Source: Tricholoma matsutake (taxonomy: Eukaryota; Basidiomycota; Agaricomycetes; Agaricales; Tricholomataceae). From it: DNA of 64,000 nucleotides. This document shows positions 33,489 through 45,885 of this stretch, piece after piece. The notes under the pieces are model-generated. The model was not told the origin of the DNA, searched no databases, and saw nothing but the letters and a program-made list of their open reading frames with translations. The DNA lies in the NCBI GenBank assembly GCA_026075535.2, contig AP026550.1, positions 1 through 64,000 on the forward strand, given 5' to 3'. The position numbers and the translations under genes are program-made. Each line of letters opens with the position of its first letter. Positions within the stretch are counted from its first letter, which is position 1.

Positions 33489-33671
33489 TGTGGCAAGCAC
33501 ACGGCTACTACCTTAATGGATGGCGGTCTCGGACCAAATCACCTTCTATCTTGATTATTGGTGGATTAAGTGCTGGAGCATGGCTTTCATATCGTAGGCA
33601 GGTACAGTACCCTTGATGTATCCCCCTACCTAATTATGGTGACTAATTTTGCGAGTTAACTCTTTTAATCC
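33489..33671 (+). repeat. Direct repeat R, copy 2
   Basis: Partner of 32772-32951. The preceding segment 33403-33485 (TTGCAACTCACGTGAAAGC...) recurs at about 34815-34890, so a longer dispersed repeat is broken up here. Confidence 0.8.
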
Positions 33672-36299
33672 TACATGGCCAGAGCTTCAGATAAACAAGG
33701 TTTGATGATGGATTGCACTTATTTGGCTTAACCTAATGCTTGGTCTGCAATGATGGGCAATCTCGTAAACTATTGGGCTCTTGTAAATCATCACCAGGTG
33801 GTTGCACAAGGAGCTGGGCTTTTCAGTCATTTCTTGCAGTGATGCTTTGAGGAGTGTCTTCAGCTTGTGTTACTTCATGTTTGAATTAGATTGACATCTG
33901 GACTGATATTCCTTGGAGCTGTATGTCAAAATTACATGTAAACGGCCATGCTACCTTTGGAAAACACCTCTAGATGAATGACAAGGTTCAGAGACGTCGC
34001 AATGCGGCGAGAGATGCTGATTGCCAAATGTGTCATGCATCATGGCTGTGTAAGTCACATGATACTTGTGTTTGTTGATCTCAAGTTTTGAACCGTCGCG
34101 TCAACAACCACTTTCTGCCACTCTCTCAGCTCTAATGTTGTTGAGCTTACACCAGCCCATCTGTGAGGGAATGTACCACATTGTCTGTAGTTTCCTTGAT
34201 GCTTGTATGACCTAGTCTTGTGGGTTGCATTAGAATAGTGTTGTGTATTTGCAGCTGGGAGCATTTGTATGATTGTATCCTCATTCTTTGTATATGAAAG
34301 GGTTAGGGCAGGACTTGGAGGCTAGAGCAAGATGGATAGTGCATGACCTCATGGAGTGTGGCATCCAGCTTGTCAAGTAGGATGATGCTATCTTAGGTGA
34401 GTTACGGTTATCATGTTAAGTATATATGACTTGACATAACATATATTGTTTAATGTGCAGGTCAGTTGCTCTCCCAGTGTACTCTGTATCACGTATCTTT
34501 CATTCATGCCATACTATTATGACTATATCAATATATTATACTGTATTATTGCTTGAATTTGAGCCTGTTTTCTGAACCAACAAACGAGCGGGGGGGCATA
34601 TTTTGAGCTATTCAATGTCAGTACAGCCTGGATGCAAATGATGCAATGTAACCCCAGTTTAAATTCAATTGAGGTTGAGGCTAACCCAGTGAGCATTTCA
34701 TCAGGATCAAACACTCTCCTAATTAGTCATGGGTTCTACTGTACTAACCCACGGTTCATTGGCGCCGATTTTGACTTGGGGTTAATAGAAACGCCTGCCC
34801 GTGTAGTCATGGTGTTATTTGTCACTTTGCAACTCACATGAAAGCTTGAAGATTGGAACTTGGTGCCTGACACATGTGATCATCTCCTTGTCATGAGTTG
34901 AGAGTATGTTTCTATGAAGTCTGAAGATACATTGGAGAGTTCAAGTTGAAGCTAACTTTGTAGTATTACATGGACTAAGAATATTTGTTGTGTAAGAGTA
35001 AAACCATTGGACAGGAGTATTCCGAGTACCTACTAGTACACTACACCACTAAACCTCATCATGATATCTGGACATAGATATAGCCTTCCACTATAGCTTA
35101 GTCAATGAGCAAGGGTACCAGTGTCTCTCTAGCCTTCCAAGAGACCACCGGCAGCTGGCATCCAGCTGAGCAGCAGCACCAGTGCATTCATTAGTTTGAT
35201 CACACTGGCTTTCTCCCTACCATCATACTAGTTGCTCACATAATGTACAAGATCAATTGTCCTTGCGCAAAGATACCCAGACATTATTATGCAATCATAT
35301 GATTTACACTCACTTATCCTAGCAGGATTTTTTGGCAAGGTGCAAATCATGGCAGAGATGATCCCGCCCACCCAGCGGCTCATCCTGCTCCTTGTCCAAA
35401 CTGAGCTAATGCTCAGCTTCTCACCCACCCTAGCACAGCTCGACATCTGATAAAGTTAGCCCAGCGAAGTCAAGGCTGGATGTCCTGACAACCACAAAGA
35501 GGTCACTATATACCCTTAATTTGGCCTGGAAATTCTTGAAATTTGTATTGGCGAACACCCTTACTAGGGGGTATAATCCTGTCACAGATGGAAGTGGTGG
35601 TTTCATCATATTATGATAGCCAATCTTGCACGAGATCTGCAGTAAACAGCAACATGATTTATGTCGAAATGCTCTCTGGGGATACAAAAAGTAAACCCTG
35701 CGTAAGCTGTGTAATTTTTGTGGAAGAAGCCTATCGTTTTACGTTTGGCTGCTGTGAGAAGATGACAACTGTCTCAGGCTATGATGTATCAGCCCAGGCA
35801 TGATAGAACTTGGCAATGCACAGAAATCAAGATGGATTGATGGAACAAAAGAAGTGGTCAAGGTACTGTGATGTCCTCTTTGCGCTGGGTCAACAACCTC
35901 TTCTCTTATGTCAACATGTATCGAATCAGGTGGTTTCTCTGAGTCCGTAGTTAAACATATCAGGGCTGTGACCCCCAGGTGTAACTCAGGCCATCTAATA
36001 TTGGGAGAGCATGGAACTTTGTGAGTTTGGGATAGTACCCCATATTTGGCTTACAATAACGTGAATGGATGGCAATGATTACAGGGTTTGTCCCAAAACC
36101 ACCCCTTGAAAAAACAGACTGACCAGGATGGCTAGTACGTATGTATCCACAACAGGATGGGAAGTTGTATCCACATACCAACGTGCCATCCGAGTGATGT
36201 CTGATTGAGTATTTACATGCTATCTAAGCATGAAACTGAAGCCTACTGGCATATAATCATACAACCTGTAAGATTTGACACAGGTAACTGGAAGTAAAG
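33672..36299. other. No gene assigned; repeat fragment at 34815-34890
   Basis: Only scattered short ORFs. 34815-34890 repeats 33403-33480. I see no RNA gene or conserved domain in the rest. Confidence 0.45.
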
Positions 36300-39000
36300 T
36301 TATTCAAGATGAAAGTGTAAGTGATTCAGGCTGGAAGGCTAACCCATAGTGCAGATACCGAAATACGCACCAATTGCCCATGGTAGAATACAGGTCTGCC
36401 TTCATTTTTCCATACCAAGTGGAAGGATACAGCTCACAAGAGTCATTTGAAATTAAATTTGAAGGACAGCACACATAAAAATCTGAAACGATGGCCGCCC
36501 TTGGCCTCCTCTGCTGCATTGGAACTTGGAGTTGGTTCAATAGGAATGTTGCCCATGAGTGGTGTGGAGTTTGAAGGAATTTCACTATTGTGAAAGTCAC
36601 GCAATGAGTTCTCCTGCAAGCTAAAAAATTCTTCACATAGCTGCCATCAATAGATGTGAAGAAAAGCTTTGGCATCCTTCTTGGGAATCCATGGGGGCAA
36701 CTGAGCCGGGATCATATTGAGATGCTGGCATTGAATTCCAAATCTTCTGGGGGGGGGGGGGGGGGGGGTCCAGCAAAGCCAAAAGTTCCCAACACACAGG
36801 GCAACAAGGCTGAGAGATAGCGAGATGTCCTGATGTACCAGAGATGGGTAACTATAGTGTGATCATGATTACAGCATTTTTGGTGAGAGATTATAATAAA
36901 CACACATTATGCTCATCATCCAGACCACTAATAGGGGCTCCATGCGGATATTTCATGATGCATGCCAGTGCAGCCTCACAGCGGACAGACCCAGTGACAG
37001 TCATCACTTTGTCTGTAAAATAACGATGGAACATGTACTTTTCCATATTGTCCTTGTCTTTATTGATACTTTGAATAAGGGTATTGACAATCACATCATA
37101 ATGAGGATTTAGGGGTGCTTGCGACTGTATCGCACTTTTGATCACTGGTTTCCAAAACACCTTTCTGGCAGACATCCAAGGCCATAGAACAATAAGATGG
37201 ATGTGGACGGTCAAATAGTTGGGAATTTCAGAAATAAAGAAGTGGGACAAAGTCTCAAGCGCCATAAGGTCAGACACAAGAAGCTCAATCCAATATTGGA
37301 ACATCTGGCCCTCCCCAGGTAGCTGGTAGTTGCATGTCATCATTATATGCAGCCATATGGCGGCCTTGTCCAAATTGTGGCGTGTCTTTACTGATCCTTC
37401 TGAGTTGTTGATTTCCACACCCAAGTTGCCTACATCACAACAAGGGGCATTGGACAGGAGTCCTGCATTATGCAGGAAGGTCAAATGGTGTCGAAGCATG
37501 GAAGAATGAGCGATTTGCCACAATAGAAGTGTGAACAACCATGTTAGGTCATAATCCTCTGGAGAATAACTCTCAGCACCATCACCTAAATCTCTGAGTA
37601 GCTCGAGTCCGGCCCTGTGTCAGGCGAGAACAGTAAGAAGGAGATAATGGAACTCCATCGCACTGTCATTATTATAAGTAGAAGGACATTGTGATAGATT
37701 TGCCACCTTGGAATTGCAAAGTGTGCTGAACTCCTCGAAGGCACTCCGCAGGATATTAAAGTTAAATTCCGAGGGTAGATCAGGAAATTGAATGTGGATG
37801 TAGCTTGTTAGGATATCAAATACACCATTTGATCCAAGGAGAGTGTCACAGAGGGGTATATCTCTCCTTGTCGAATGATTGGTGGTGATCTCCATTGTTA
37901 ACAAAGCACTCTTCAAAGCACTCTCTGTGATTGAGCACAAAGAGTCGAAATAGTGGTCTGTCAAAGAGTGCTTATTCTGCATGTGGAGTTTGGGATAGGA
38001 TGTTGAAATGACATAACAAGTGAAGGCATGAAATGCTTCCATACATTTATTCGCCACTACTTCCAACAGCTCTGGGGTGAGGACCTCCAGTCCATGAAGC
38101 TCCATTACCTTCTGTCCCATAGCATGGTATTCAGTGAGGTAATCATGCAGGGTAGCCACACAATCTGCAAATGTTGGGTGCTTGCATCTGAAGCAGTAGA
38201 AATAAGAGATGCATGGCAGTGTTATATATGACAACCTTCCACTTACCTCTGGCTCCATGGATCCCTTGAAACGGCTTCCCACACAGATGCTCCCTGAGGT
38301 AAGTGAATGTACTGAATCTGTGGGGTAATATTCCCGATGTGAGGATGGTCAGGGTCAAGTGGGGATTAAGGTTGTGATGAAAGTGGAAAGGTTTTCCCAA
38401 GCCTGGAAGGGTCTGTGCTTGTATGTGCTGCTCCTGCGAGTCCTGCTGAGTCCTGCATCACTAGAACGTGTAGACTTGATTCTGTAGGCAATATTCCTGA
38501 ACTAAAGATGTCATGATTGGCCATTGCTACCGCAATGGTCTCATCACCTTGCACCAACAAAATTGAAAGTGCATTCAAGGCAAGGCGGTGGGGGGGGAGA
38601 TCCCTCTCCAAAAATGGTATCATGGAGTGCTCAACCATAGTCATCTGTTGGCCTTCATGATTAATGGACAACAACAATGACAATAGCATCATAACTCAGT
38701 GGAACTCTTTGATTGGATCCTCCGTGCTTTCTATGTTGGAAGACTGGGTGCATCTGTGTTGCTTTACCTCAGTGGCGCTGAGGCTTGTCGAACTGTTCAT
38801 CACAGGCTCGTTCTGTTTCTGTGTTGGCATTGCTGATGTGATGGATACTTCACTTTCAAGGTAAATAAGATGTCAGCTCTGTCGAGAGCACGCCGGCGGC
38901 AAGATATATTTGACATATGTAGAACATTTGGTAGGGTCTCCCAGTGGCCAGTAGTGAGAGCATCAGATTTTCCGTCGAAATGAGCGAGAATGCTTTGCAA
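36300..39000 (-). pseudogene. Deaminase-like fungal protein (OTT_1508-type), copy B
   Basis: Start near 39000: MQSILAHFDGKSDAL, WETLPNVLHMSNISCRRR, RADILFTLK and a GT donor. Next come VEHSMIPFLERDLPPHRLAL and GDETIAVAMANHDIFSS (to 38400), a 1-nt frame change near 38395, TYLREHLCGKPFQGIHGARG, WKVVIYNTAMHLLFLLLQ, then HDYLTEYHAMGQKVMELHG, CMEAFHAFTCYVI, AMEFHYLLLTVLA, a stop at 37620, LLLWQIAHSSMLRHHLTFLH (parallel to copy A), and the deaminase-type motif VRCEAALACIMKYPHGAP (about 36960). Further on LPPWIPKK appears after an 18-base poly(G) tract (36751-36768) that shifts frames. Same family as copy A, with a more complete N-terminus. Confidence 0.55.
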
Positions 39001-41940
39001 CAGTGAAAGGCAGCTTAGCAGTTGGTGAGGGGGGTAGCAGGGTGAAACAAGTTCCAGTTATCCGAGACACGCGTGACCCGATTGCGTGTACTCTGCATGA
39101 TGTAACATTGCCACCACATGACATGTTGATGTGTCACATGTCACTGGTTCCTTTTACCTATGTCACATGTGAAAACTACCATATTGGATATCTTTTCTTT
39201 CTCAGGCTATATCACTTCCGAGTCACCAAGTTCATGTCGTTCACAATCCAGTCTGTCACCACAGCTCTATTGTTTTACCATGTCCAGTGGGGGGTGGGAT
39301 GAAGAAGAGACAAAGGAGAGGACGACGACAGGGAGGGCACTAGCACGACACTCCTCAGTCGTGAACACAAGGGTTTTTTTATTTCTATGCTCTTCATCAT
39401 TAAATCAATAATTACAGCCCCTCCTTGCCAGGGGGTCTATTTAATCTATTTCCAAGCTGTTTCAGATGGTGTACTTGAATTTTACTGGGCCATTTTGAAG
39501 GTTTGACCACATATTCCAAGTCAGCTGTAGAACTTAGTAAGATAACTAACTTATTTCCTTATTTTTGAGGTCAGTTCTACTGAATATTTGTGTCTGCGAA
39601 TTTCTCAGGTGTTTTGCTGCTGATATGATTGAGAAATGGCTATTCAGAGACTTTTTGTCATATCAAGTACAGTGACATATAACCATAGAGCAGTGGCGAC
39701 ATGGATTGTGAAATGATTCAGAAAGATAAGGTATCGATGATCATACCCAACTCTTCCCCACACTGACATATCCAACATTTTCCCACTGTCTCAACGTTCA
39801 ACATTCAATGTCGTTCAACCACCCGTAACTTGAAGCACAACATATTGCCACCTCCAAGTCCCTCCCATAATGCCTCACTTTCGTAAATGCAACCTCGACC
39901 ACCACCATGGCCTCCTGACCCTAAGTAACTGTTTTGTTTAATGGTTTTCTTACCAACAAGTTTTCAAGTTATATTTTCTATGTACAACGACAACGTGGCT
40001 TGGACACCCTCCTCCTGACTCAAATGTGATGTGAGCAGTTCGTTTATGTCTCACATGAGTGCAGTGAGTGGTCGGTACCCCCAAGGTAAGCACCCACTAG
40101 TACCCCCGTATTCCCACCACGTCACTACTACCTCGAAATAGGTAAAGCCCTTTTATGTATTTGATTGTGTAGTACCTCCTCAGGTTAATTCATTTTTTGA
40201 CCCATTTCTGTAGGACACAAAATCATGTGATGGGTGACAAAATCAAAACATGTGTGGGGGAGAGTACATTGCCTCGGAGGCCTGAGGCTCTGAATCCTGC
40301 CTCTCTAATGGTCCAGAAGTTAATGCTCATATATGTCATTAGATTTTTGTACTAACTACTTCTTCCAGCATCGGCCACCAGCCGCTCTGATTTCCTATAG
40401 GTTCGATGGTTGGACCTTGTCAACCCAGCCTCTTCAAGATCTGAGTGTTTTACAATGGATTCAGTATGCTTCTCCCCTATGAACTCCGATGGTTCCCACA
40501 GCCTTTTATACCACAAGGATGTGCTGTGTGGGTGTCATGTGCCAGCTTTTGTGAAATGGAAAAAAAGTGAGTGGCATGAGTATATCTCGCCTTGCAATGG
40601 ATTGGAATGACCATAAACAGTACTATGTTGGGTGATACATTAGTGCCAATGTGAAGCCTCTAATCACTAGTTTTCCTTAGCGGCATATGGTGAGGTGCTA
40701 CCATTCTAGCAAATGTTGGTCATTATTATGCTCATAATCCCTTTTGATCTTCCAGTTGTGTCCCTATACAAACTAACAAGGAAGAATTCCTCCATGTGGA
40801 GAAAGATGTGACAATGCAGCCACCGACAGAGATGGAATGTATATCATTCAGAAGAAAATTCAGAGGTGGGACCTAGACGACATGTGGAAACATAAAAGTC
40901 CAACTCGTGTGGGTCGGGAATGAACTTGAATGTGGCCATGGCTCCAAATACACTGAACATGAAGTCTTCAGTGGTATTTCCTTATCGACTCAGAGGACTC
41001 AATCTACATGATAAGTAATCAATCAATTCATAATCATCACACCATTGAACAGGGTAGCCCAAGGGAGATATTACGAAACAGCTTGTCAAATGACCTCTGG
41101 TTTCCAAAAGGCAAGGATATTACAAGGGCCTAGGGCTGGCGATTGCCTGCTGTCTGTACATCCAGGTGACTAATATACGCCTAGCAATTAGTGGGCACAA
41201 CTTAATATCGCTGCTTGAAGCTCCAGCAAGAATGTCACTGGCATAATATCTCAGACAGCATTGAGGAAATAATATATACTTCAAAGACTGAGATACACCT
41301 TTGAATGAAAGTGGAATATGATAGACTTCTTAAAGTTGATCGAAAATGTGGAACTGCCAGTGTCCCTGAATTGCAAAACAAGGTACACCGCTATGTGACA
41401 GGAAGACAGTTCCCAGTCATTTCATTGTTCTAGCTAAGCAAAGACGCACGATTTCACAAGGATTTTGATCCCGCTTACCAGAGCGGCTCACATTGATTCC
41501 TGCTCTGATCTGAGGTAACACTCAGATCACATATTAATAATTATTGTTGACTACTGTGCATGCTGTGAGACTAAGCTGTATAGATGACAAACCAGGCACC
41601 GAGCACCAACAGTTTGGGTTTCACGTGACATATAAGCTGTTCAATGCACAGACACCCCAAAACCCAACCCTAACTTGTTCAAAGTACTACCAGGAATATT
41701 TCAATATGCCTGTGGGTCTGACTTCTCATCACCTATTGATATGTCTCAGTTTCTATCAGTAGTCGTCATTGCTAACTAATATTTAGTAACTAGGGCATAA
41801 CTTATCAATGCGCTCATTGATTGTTTAAATAAATCATTGCTAACTATGGAGTGCTTGTAGAGGCTTATTTTGACGACAAGATATGTAAATGGAAAGCTTT
41901 CGCTGGTAGAATTGGAGGATCACATAGGTCAAGTGTTCCA
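39001..41940. other. No gene assigned
   Basis: About 2.9 kb with only short ORFs (up to 99 codons) and no recognisable motif, repeat or RNA gene. Composition is mixed and CpG-poor. Confidence 0.5.
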
Positions 41941-42600
41941 TTACTCTGTCTCAGGTAATGTAAAATTGTTCATGAACATTGGGAAGCAATGGTGCTTCAG
42001 CGCAACAAAAACTTGATGTGTCATAACAAGCTTGCATCCCTTGCATTTAACAAATAAACCGAAGAGCTCGTCCTCCGTCAGTCCAGGTCTGTCCATCGCA
42101 TTGAGTTTCACAAATTTGCACCAATCCATTTCATGACCAAGATTAAAACTCAAGCCTTCTGGAGGGGAAGGTTGTTTGATACCTGGACCAAGGTAATCAG
42201 CATACTTTATAGAAACAGATTTTTCACCGACCTGATACTGCATGGGTCCTCTTCAAAGTCCTGCTGCATTGTAATTCCCACTCGTGATAGACTGGAGGAG
42301 GACATGTCGTCGAGGTGTCTGCATACCTTGTGAGCCTATTTACATTCTTCCCACAAATTTAGCTACCGACCTCTGATTGGGAAAGCCTTCACTGGGACAT
42401 TTGGCTCCATATACTTTCGGTCTAGGGATACTTGATCCCCAAAACAATTAATATTCACAATGATGTGCTGTGCCAGTGGAAGCAATAACTTACCCAAGTA
42501 TCCGCATTGACTTTCTTTACATTCAACAACATGTTCACCTGCATAGGGGCCAAATACAGGTATATATATGGCTCCTTCCTTGAATACAAGGTTTTCCTCC
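41941..42600 (-). pseudogene. Small unknown fungal protein, 5' end lost
   Basis: Minus strand. ENLVFKEGAIYIPVFGPYAG, then ECKESQCGYL, a probable intron with GTAAGT donor (about 42430-42492), DRKYMEPNVPVKAFPIRG, a stop, and LNAMDRPGLTEDELFGLFVKC with KGCKLVMTHQVFVALKHHC to a stop at 41941. The end (C-x2-C ... H-x-C) looks like a single zinc-binding knuckle following a short helical domain. I know similar small agaricomycete proteins but no function. The Helitron fragment at 42635 lies directly upstream and probably removed the 5' exon. Confidence 0.45.
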
Positions 42601-42634
42601 AGTGGTCGAAATAAAGGACACAAGCATGAAGGTC

Positions 42635-43138
42635 CAAGGAATAAAGGCACTTGCACTTAAGCATTTAAATTCTCAGGGAAAATTTCTAGCTGTTGGTCAC
42701 AGCAACAAAGCTGAATCTGCATGGGATAATCCACAACTTTATCCTAAAATGTTTCCCTGGTTATTTCCATATGGACTAGGAGGTGTTGGCTCAGCTGGCT
42801 TGTCTGACAAAGAGCACAAAAGACATTTACTAATGTACCATGACAAAAGATTTCAGACAGATGTCAATTTTCCATTTGTTGCATTTAGTCATGAACAAAT
42901 CAAAACAAGTACAACTCAGAGTTTTTTACTTGCTGAGAAAAGCAAGTTTCAAGCTATTACAGACAGACTTCTGAATCTTGATCAGACTGTTCTGAATGCT
43001 TTAATTGAAAAAATTTCTGGTGGACATTATGTTGCAGCTGAAACAGATGAAGAGAAGAATTGCTTTCAAGTTATAAAAGACTTGGATCATATTGCTGGAA
43101 GTGTTAAAGGATCTATGACAAGTAAAAAATATATGCGG
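42635..43138 (+). pseudogene. Helitron_like_N fragment (inverted piece)
   Basis: Plus strand, no stop: GIKALALKHLNSQGKFLAVGH, NPQLYPKMFPWLFPYGLGG, HKRHLLMYHDKRFQTDVNF, VAFSHEQIKTSTTQSFLLA, DLDHIAGSVKGSMTSKKYMR. This is the segment that precedes EIWSLVNHCGAPSW in fungal Helitron Rep proteins. It stops exactly at YMR (43138), while the piece at 13445 begins at EIWS. Its left end (about 42635) should join the DUF6570 piece at 43143-44130, which is on the other strand. Confidence 0.8.
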
Positions 43139-43142
43139 ACCT

Positions 43143-44130
43143 GTTAGTGGTCATAGTATCCAATTTCTGTCCAGTCAGCCCATGTACAGTATATGCACAG
43201 TCACCTTCAGCAGTACCATCTTCGTCATCCATATCATGAAGACTAGTTCCTTCTAATGTTTTATTGCTTGAGAGAGGCTTATACTCTACTGAGCAAGGTG
43301 GTCCATCTTCAGGATATTCTGCCAGATTTTCATGTGAAATGTCTATATCTGCATAATCTCTATGGTTTAACTTTAACCACTCCAATGCTCATGCTACATG
43401 ATTCCATCTCACAAGAACCAATGATCGATTATAGTCTTCCAGAGTTGGTTTGCATGGACCTGTAAAAAAAATTGCAAGTACATCATCCATTTCATCTCTA
43501 GGAGGTGGGAGTTTACTATACACCTTGGGAATGGGAGTTTCAAATGCAATTGCATTAGCTTTCATTTTACGGCCACCTGTTGAAATTTTCAAAAAACAAC
43601 ATGTATGTCTAACCCATGCAATCAAAAGTTTTTCAACAAATCGCAAGCTGGATAACTCTTCAGGTACATTCCCAAGCCACAATCCACGAGCTAGTGCAAG
43701 CCTTGGAACTTTGTTACATCTGAGGGACATCCTACAAGTGTTGCAAACATTACTACACTTATAATCTAGTATAGGACCAGTGTATTCTTTTTTCTTCTGG
43801 TCCAAACTTTTTTGCTCTACACTAGATACACCTTCTGCCTTCAACACATGCAGATGGTTTTTAATAGCTTTCAATCTACTAAGTTCCCCACTTGGTACTA
43901 ACTCACCACAGACAGCACAACCACTTTCCTCAATTTTCTTTTTGGTCATCTTTTTACATGCTTCATCTGCAATGTCTCATGCAAGCATGCTGGTCAATGG
44001 TGCTGGTGGAAATGGTAAGGAAGAGGCATTTGCAACAGTTGAGCTATTCAACTTTTCTTTAAGTGCATTAATGCTCTCAGCTTTTTCTTCCTTCTTCTTC
44101 TTCAAGTTTGCTCTATGATGCTGCTGTGAC
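43143..44130 (-). pseudogene. Helitron DUF6570 N-terminal region, fragment
   Basis: Minus strand: a Lys/Glu-rich start (RANLKKKKEEKAESINALK), CAVCGELVPSGELSRLKAIK, CNTCRMSLRCNKVPRLALA, LWLGNVPEELSSLRFVEKLL, KANAIAFETPIPKVYSKLPP, DDVLAIFFTGPCKPTLED, ALEWLKLNHRDYADID, EYPEDGPPCSVEY, TAEGDCAYTVHGLTGQKLD and TMTTN. This is the DUF6570 region found in front of Helitron_like_N. TGA stops at 43977-43979 and 43387-43389 fall at probable Arg. The coding similarity ends at 43143, next to the oppositely oriented fragment. Confidence 0.75.
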
Positions 44131-44260
44131 CATGGTTGCTCAATTTAAAATACAGTAACAAGTACATTACATTGGGGACAGGAGTGATTTTTAAAGAATA
44201 CTGTAAGGTATTTTTATTGTCATGAGATCCAGCAGGACAGCCATGAGATTTTGCTATTTT

Positions 44261-45415
44261 TCACAGAGTAGTTACTGTAAGATATGGGGTAAGATCCTGA
44301 AGTGGCATGTTAACATAAACAAATTGACTTGGTGGATACTTTAGTAAACCAACATCATTTACATGATCAGCATATTTGAATACCATTTTTGTAATATCTG
44401 GCTGATTTTTATCTTGTGGTAACAAATATGGCTCTAGTTGTGAATAGGAGAAGATATGAGCAGCATACCCCCCCTTGTTAAGTATTCTAGCAGGTGGTGC
44501 AAATGCTGTAGATACATCCTTTTCGAAATACCCTCTGGGGTCATGTACTTTATGAAACTTGAATAGCTGGTAAGGCATATTCTGATTGCCTTCACTAGCA
44601 ATAAAAACTTGACCTCGATGTTTCAATGGATGTAAAAATACAAGACTGCAAAGCTTGGATTTGACCATCAGACACAAGAAGCCAAATTGTCTAAAGACCA
44701 CATACACAAAACAAGAAAAAGCTGAAAACAAACAAGATATAGACAAATAATCAGAATCATATTTACATTTGATAAGTATTAGGAGACATACTGCAAAATC
44801 ATGTTTGTACATGATATTCTGTTTCAGTATTAATGATAGCTTTCTGACTCTGACTGAGACATCAACAACTGGAAGAATGTTTAGGGATAGTATCCAGTGT
44901 GGCAAACGAAACAGCAAAAAAACAATATTTCTGACCCTCTGCCAAAAGAAAGAGAACACCTCAACATAACTGGACCAGAAGCTTAGCCATCTTACTGAAC
45001 AAGCAATTGAAGAAACAAATATATGTGGCATATATTTAATAGAATATTGATAGCAAGAGGTTATACCATATTTGTTAAACAAGTAGCCATTGCTCCCCAA
45101 AAGCATTGGTTCTGCAGATGATGTGCCACAAGATATAGAGGTACAATTATAGCATGGAAACTTCAGTGAGTCGGATATGTTAAAATATACATTGGCACAT
45201 GAAATAGGCAACAAATATAAATTGAGGTTTGGAACAAGTTCTTTATAAAGAACACCCCATAAAGGGGTTGTCAAATCACCCACACTGGGGGTATCCACAT
45301 AAGGCGGATGCAAGATGCCCACATTGGAGGAGCCCACATGGGGGGCTAGGTAGATGCCCTCATCGGAGAAACCTGTTTCGGAGTCTATGTAATTTTCACC
45401 AATGGAAGCACCCAC
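44261..45415 (-). CDS. Unrecognised 384-codon ORF
   Basis: The C-terminal 110 residues look protein-like (YQLFKFHKVHDPRGYFEKD, FAPPARILNKGGYAAHIFSY, FKYADHVNDVGLLKYPPS). The first half is Cys/Tyr/Phe-rich with no domain, and its beginning is translated from repeated CCCACATGGGG words. Only the C-terminal third may be real. It may be cargo or a remnant of the neighbouring Helitron. Confidence 0.3.
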   Translation of the reverse strand: MGASIGENYIDSETGFSDEGIYLAPHVGSSNVGILHPPYVDTPSVGDLTTPLWGVLYKELVPNLNLYLLPISCANVYFNISDSLKFPCYNCTSISCGTSSAEPMLLGSNGYLFNKYGITSCYQYSIKYMPHIFVSSIACSVRWLSFWSSYVEVFSFFWQRVRNIVFLLFRLPHWILSLNILPVVDVSVRVRKLSLILKQNIMYKHDFAVCLLILIKCKYDSDYLSISCLFSAFSCFVYVVFRQFGFLCLMVKSKLCSLVFLHPLKHRGQVFIASEGNQNMPYQLFKFHKVHDPRGYFEKDVSTAFAPPARILNKGGYAAHIFSYSQLEPYLLPQDKNQPDITKMVFKYADHVNDVGLLKYPPSQFVYVNMPLQDLTPYLTVTTL

Positions 45416-45885
45416 ATGGGGGGAAATACTGCCATTATGTTGGATATTTGCTGTAAAAATTGGTTGTAAACATCAAGGCATCAACATTATAGCAACCAAC
45501 TATTCATACCATATGATAGGTTGGAAGCGCTTATAAAGAGAACAGGTCCCTTCCCCAGATCACCCGCACCCGCAAAGGTAGCGCAGGGTCTACTGCGAGT
45601 GAGACAAGAACCATCAAAATCATCTGAGCAAGCATCCCATCGTGTTCAGTTCGATTTTTGGAATGAGCTGATTGGAGCATACCGTACGATAGAAAAGGCT
45701 GCAGACCCGGGTGGCCTGTGCTGTTGAGTGGATGCGAGCTGGACACCGGATTATCACCTAATTACAGATTAAAGTCCTGGAAGGAAAGCCAGAGCACTAC
45801 AACATACCATTTGATGTGACTGCAATCAGGTTCCTCCATACCACATTCATCGATACATTCCTCATTTGCTTTTGATATTTCTGAA

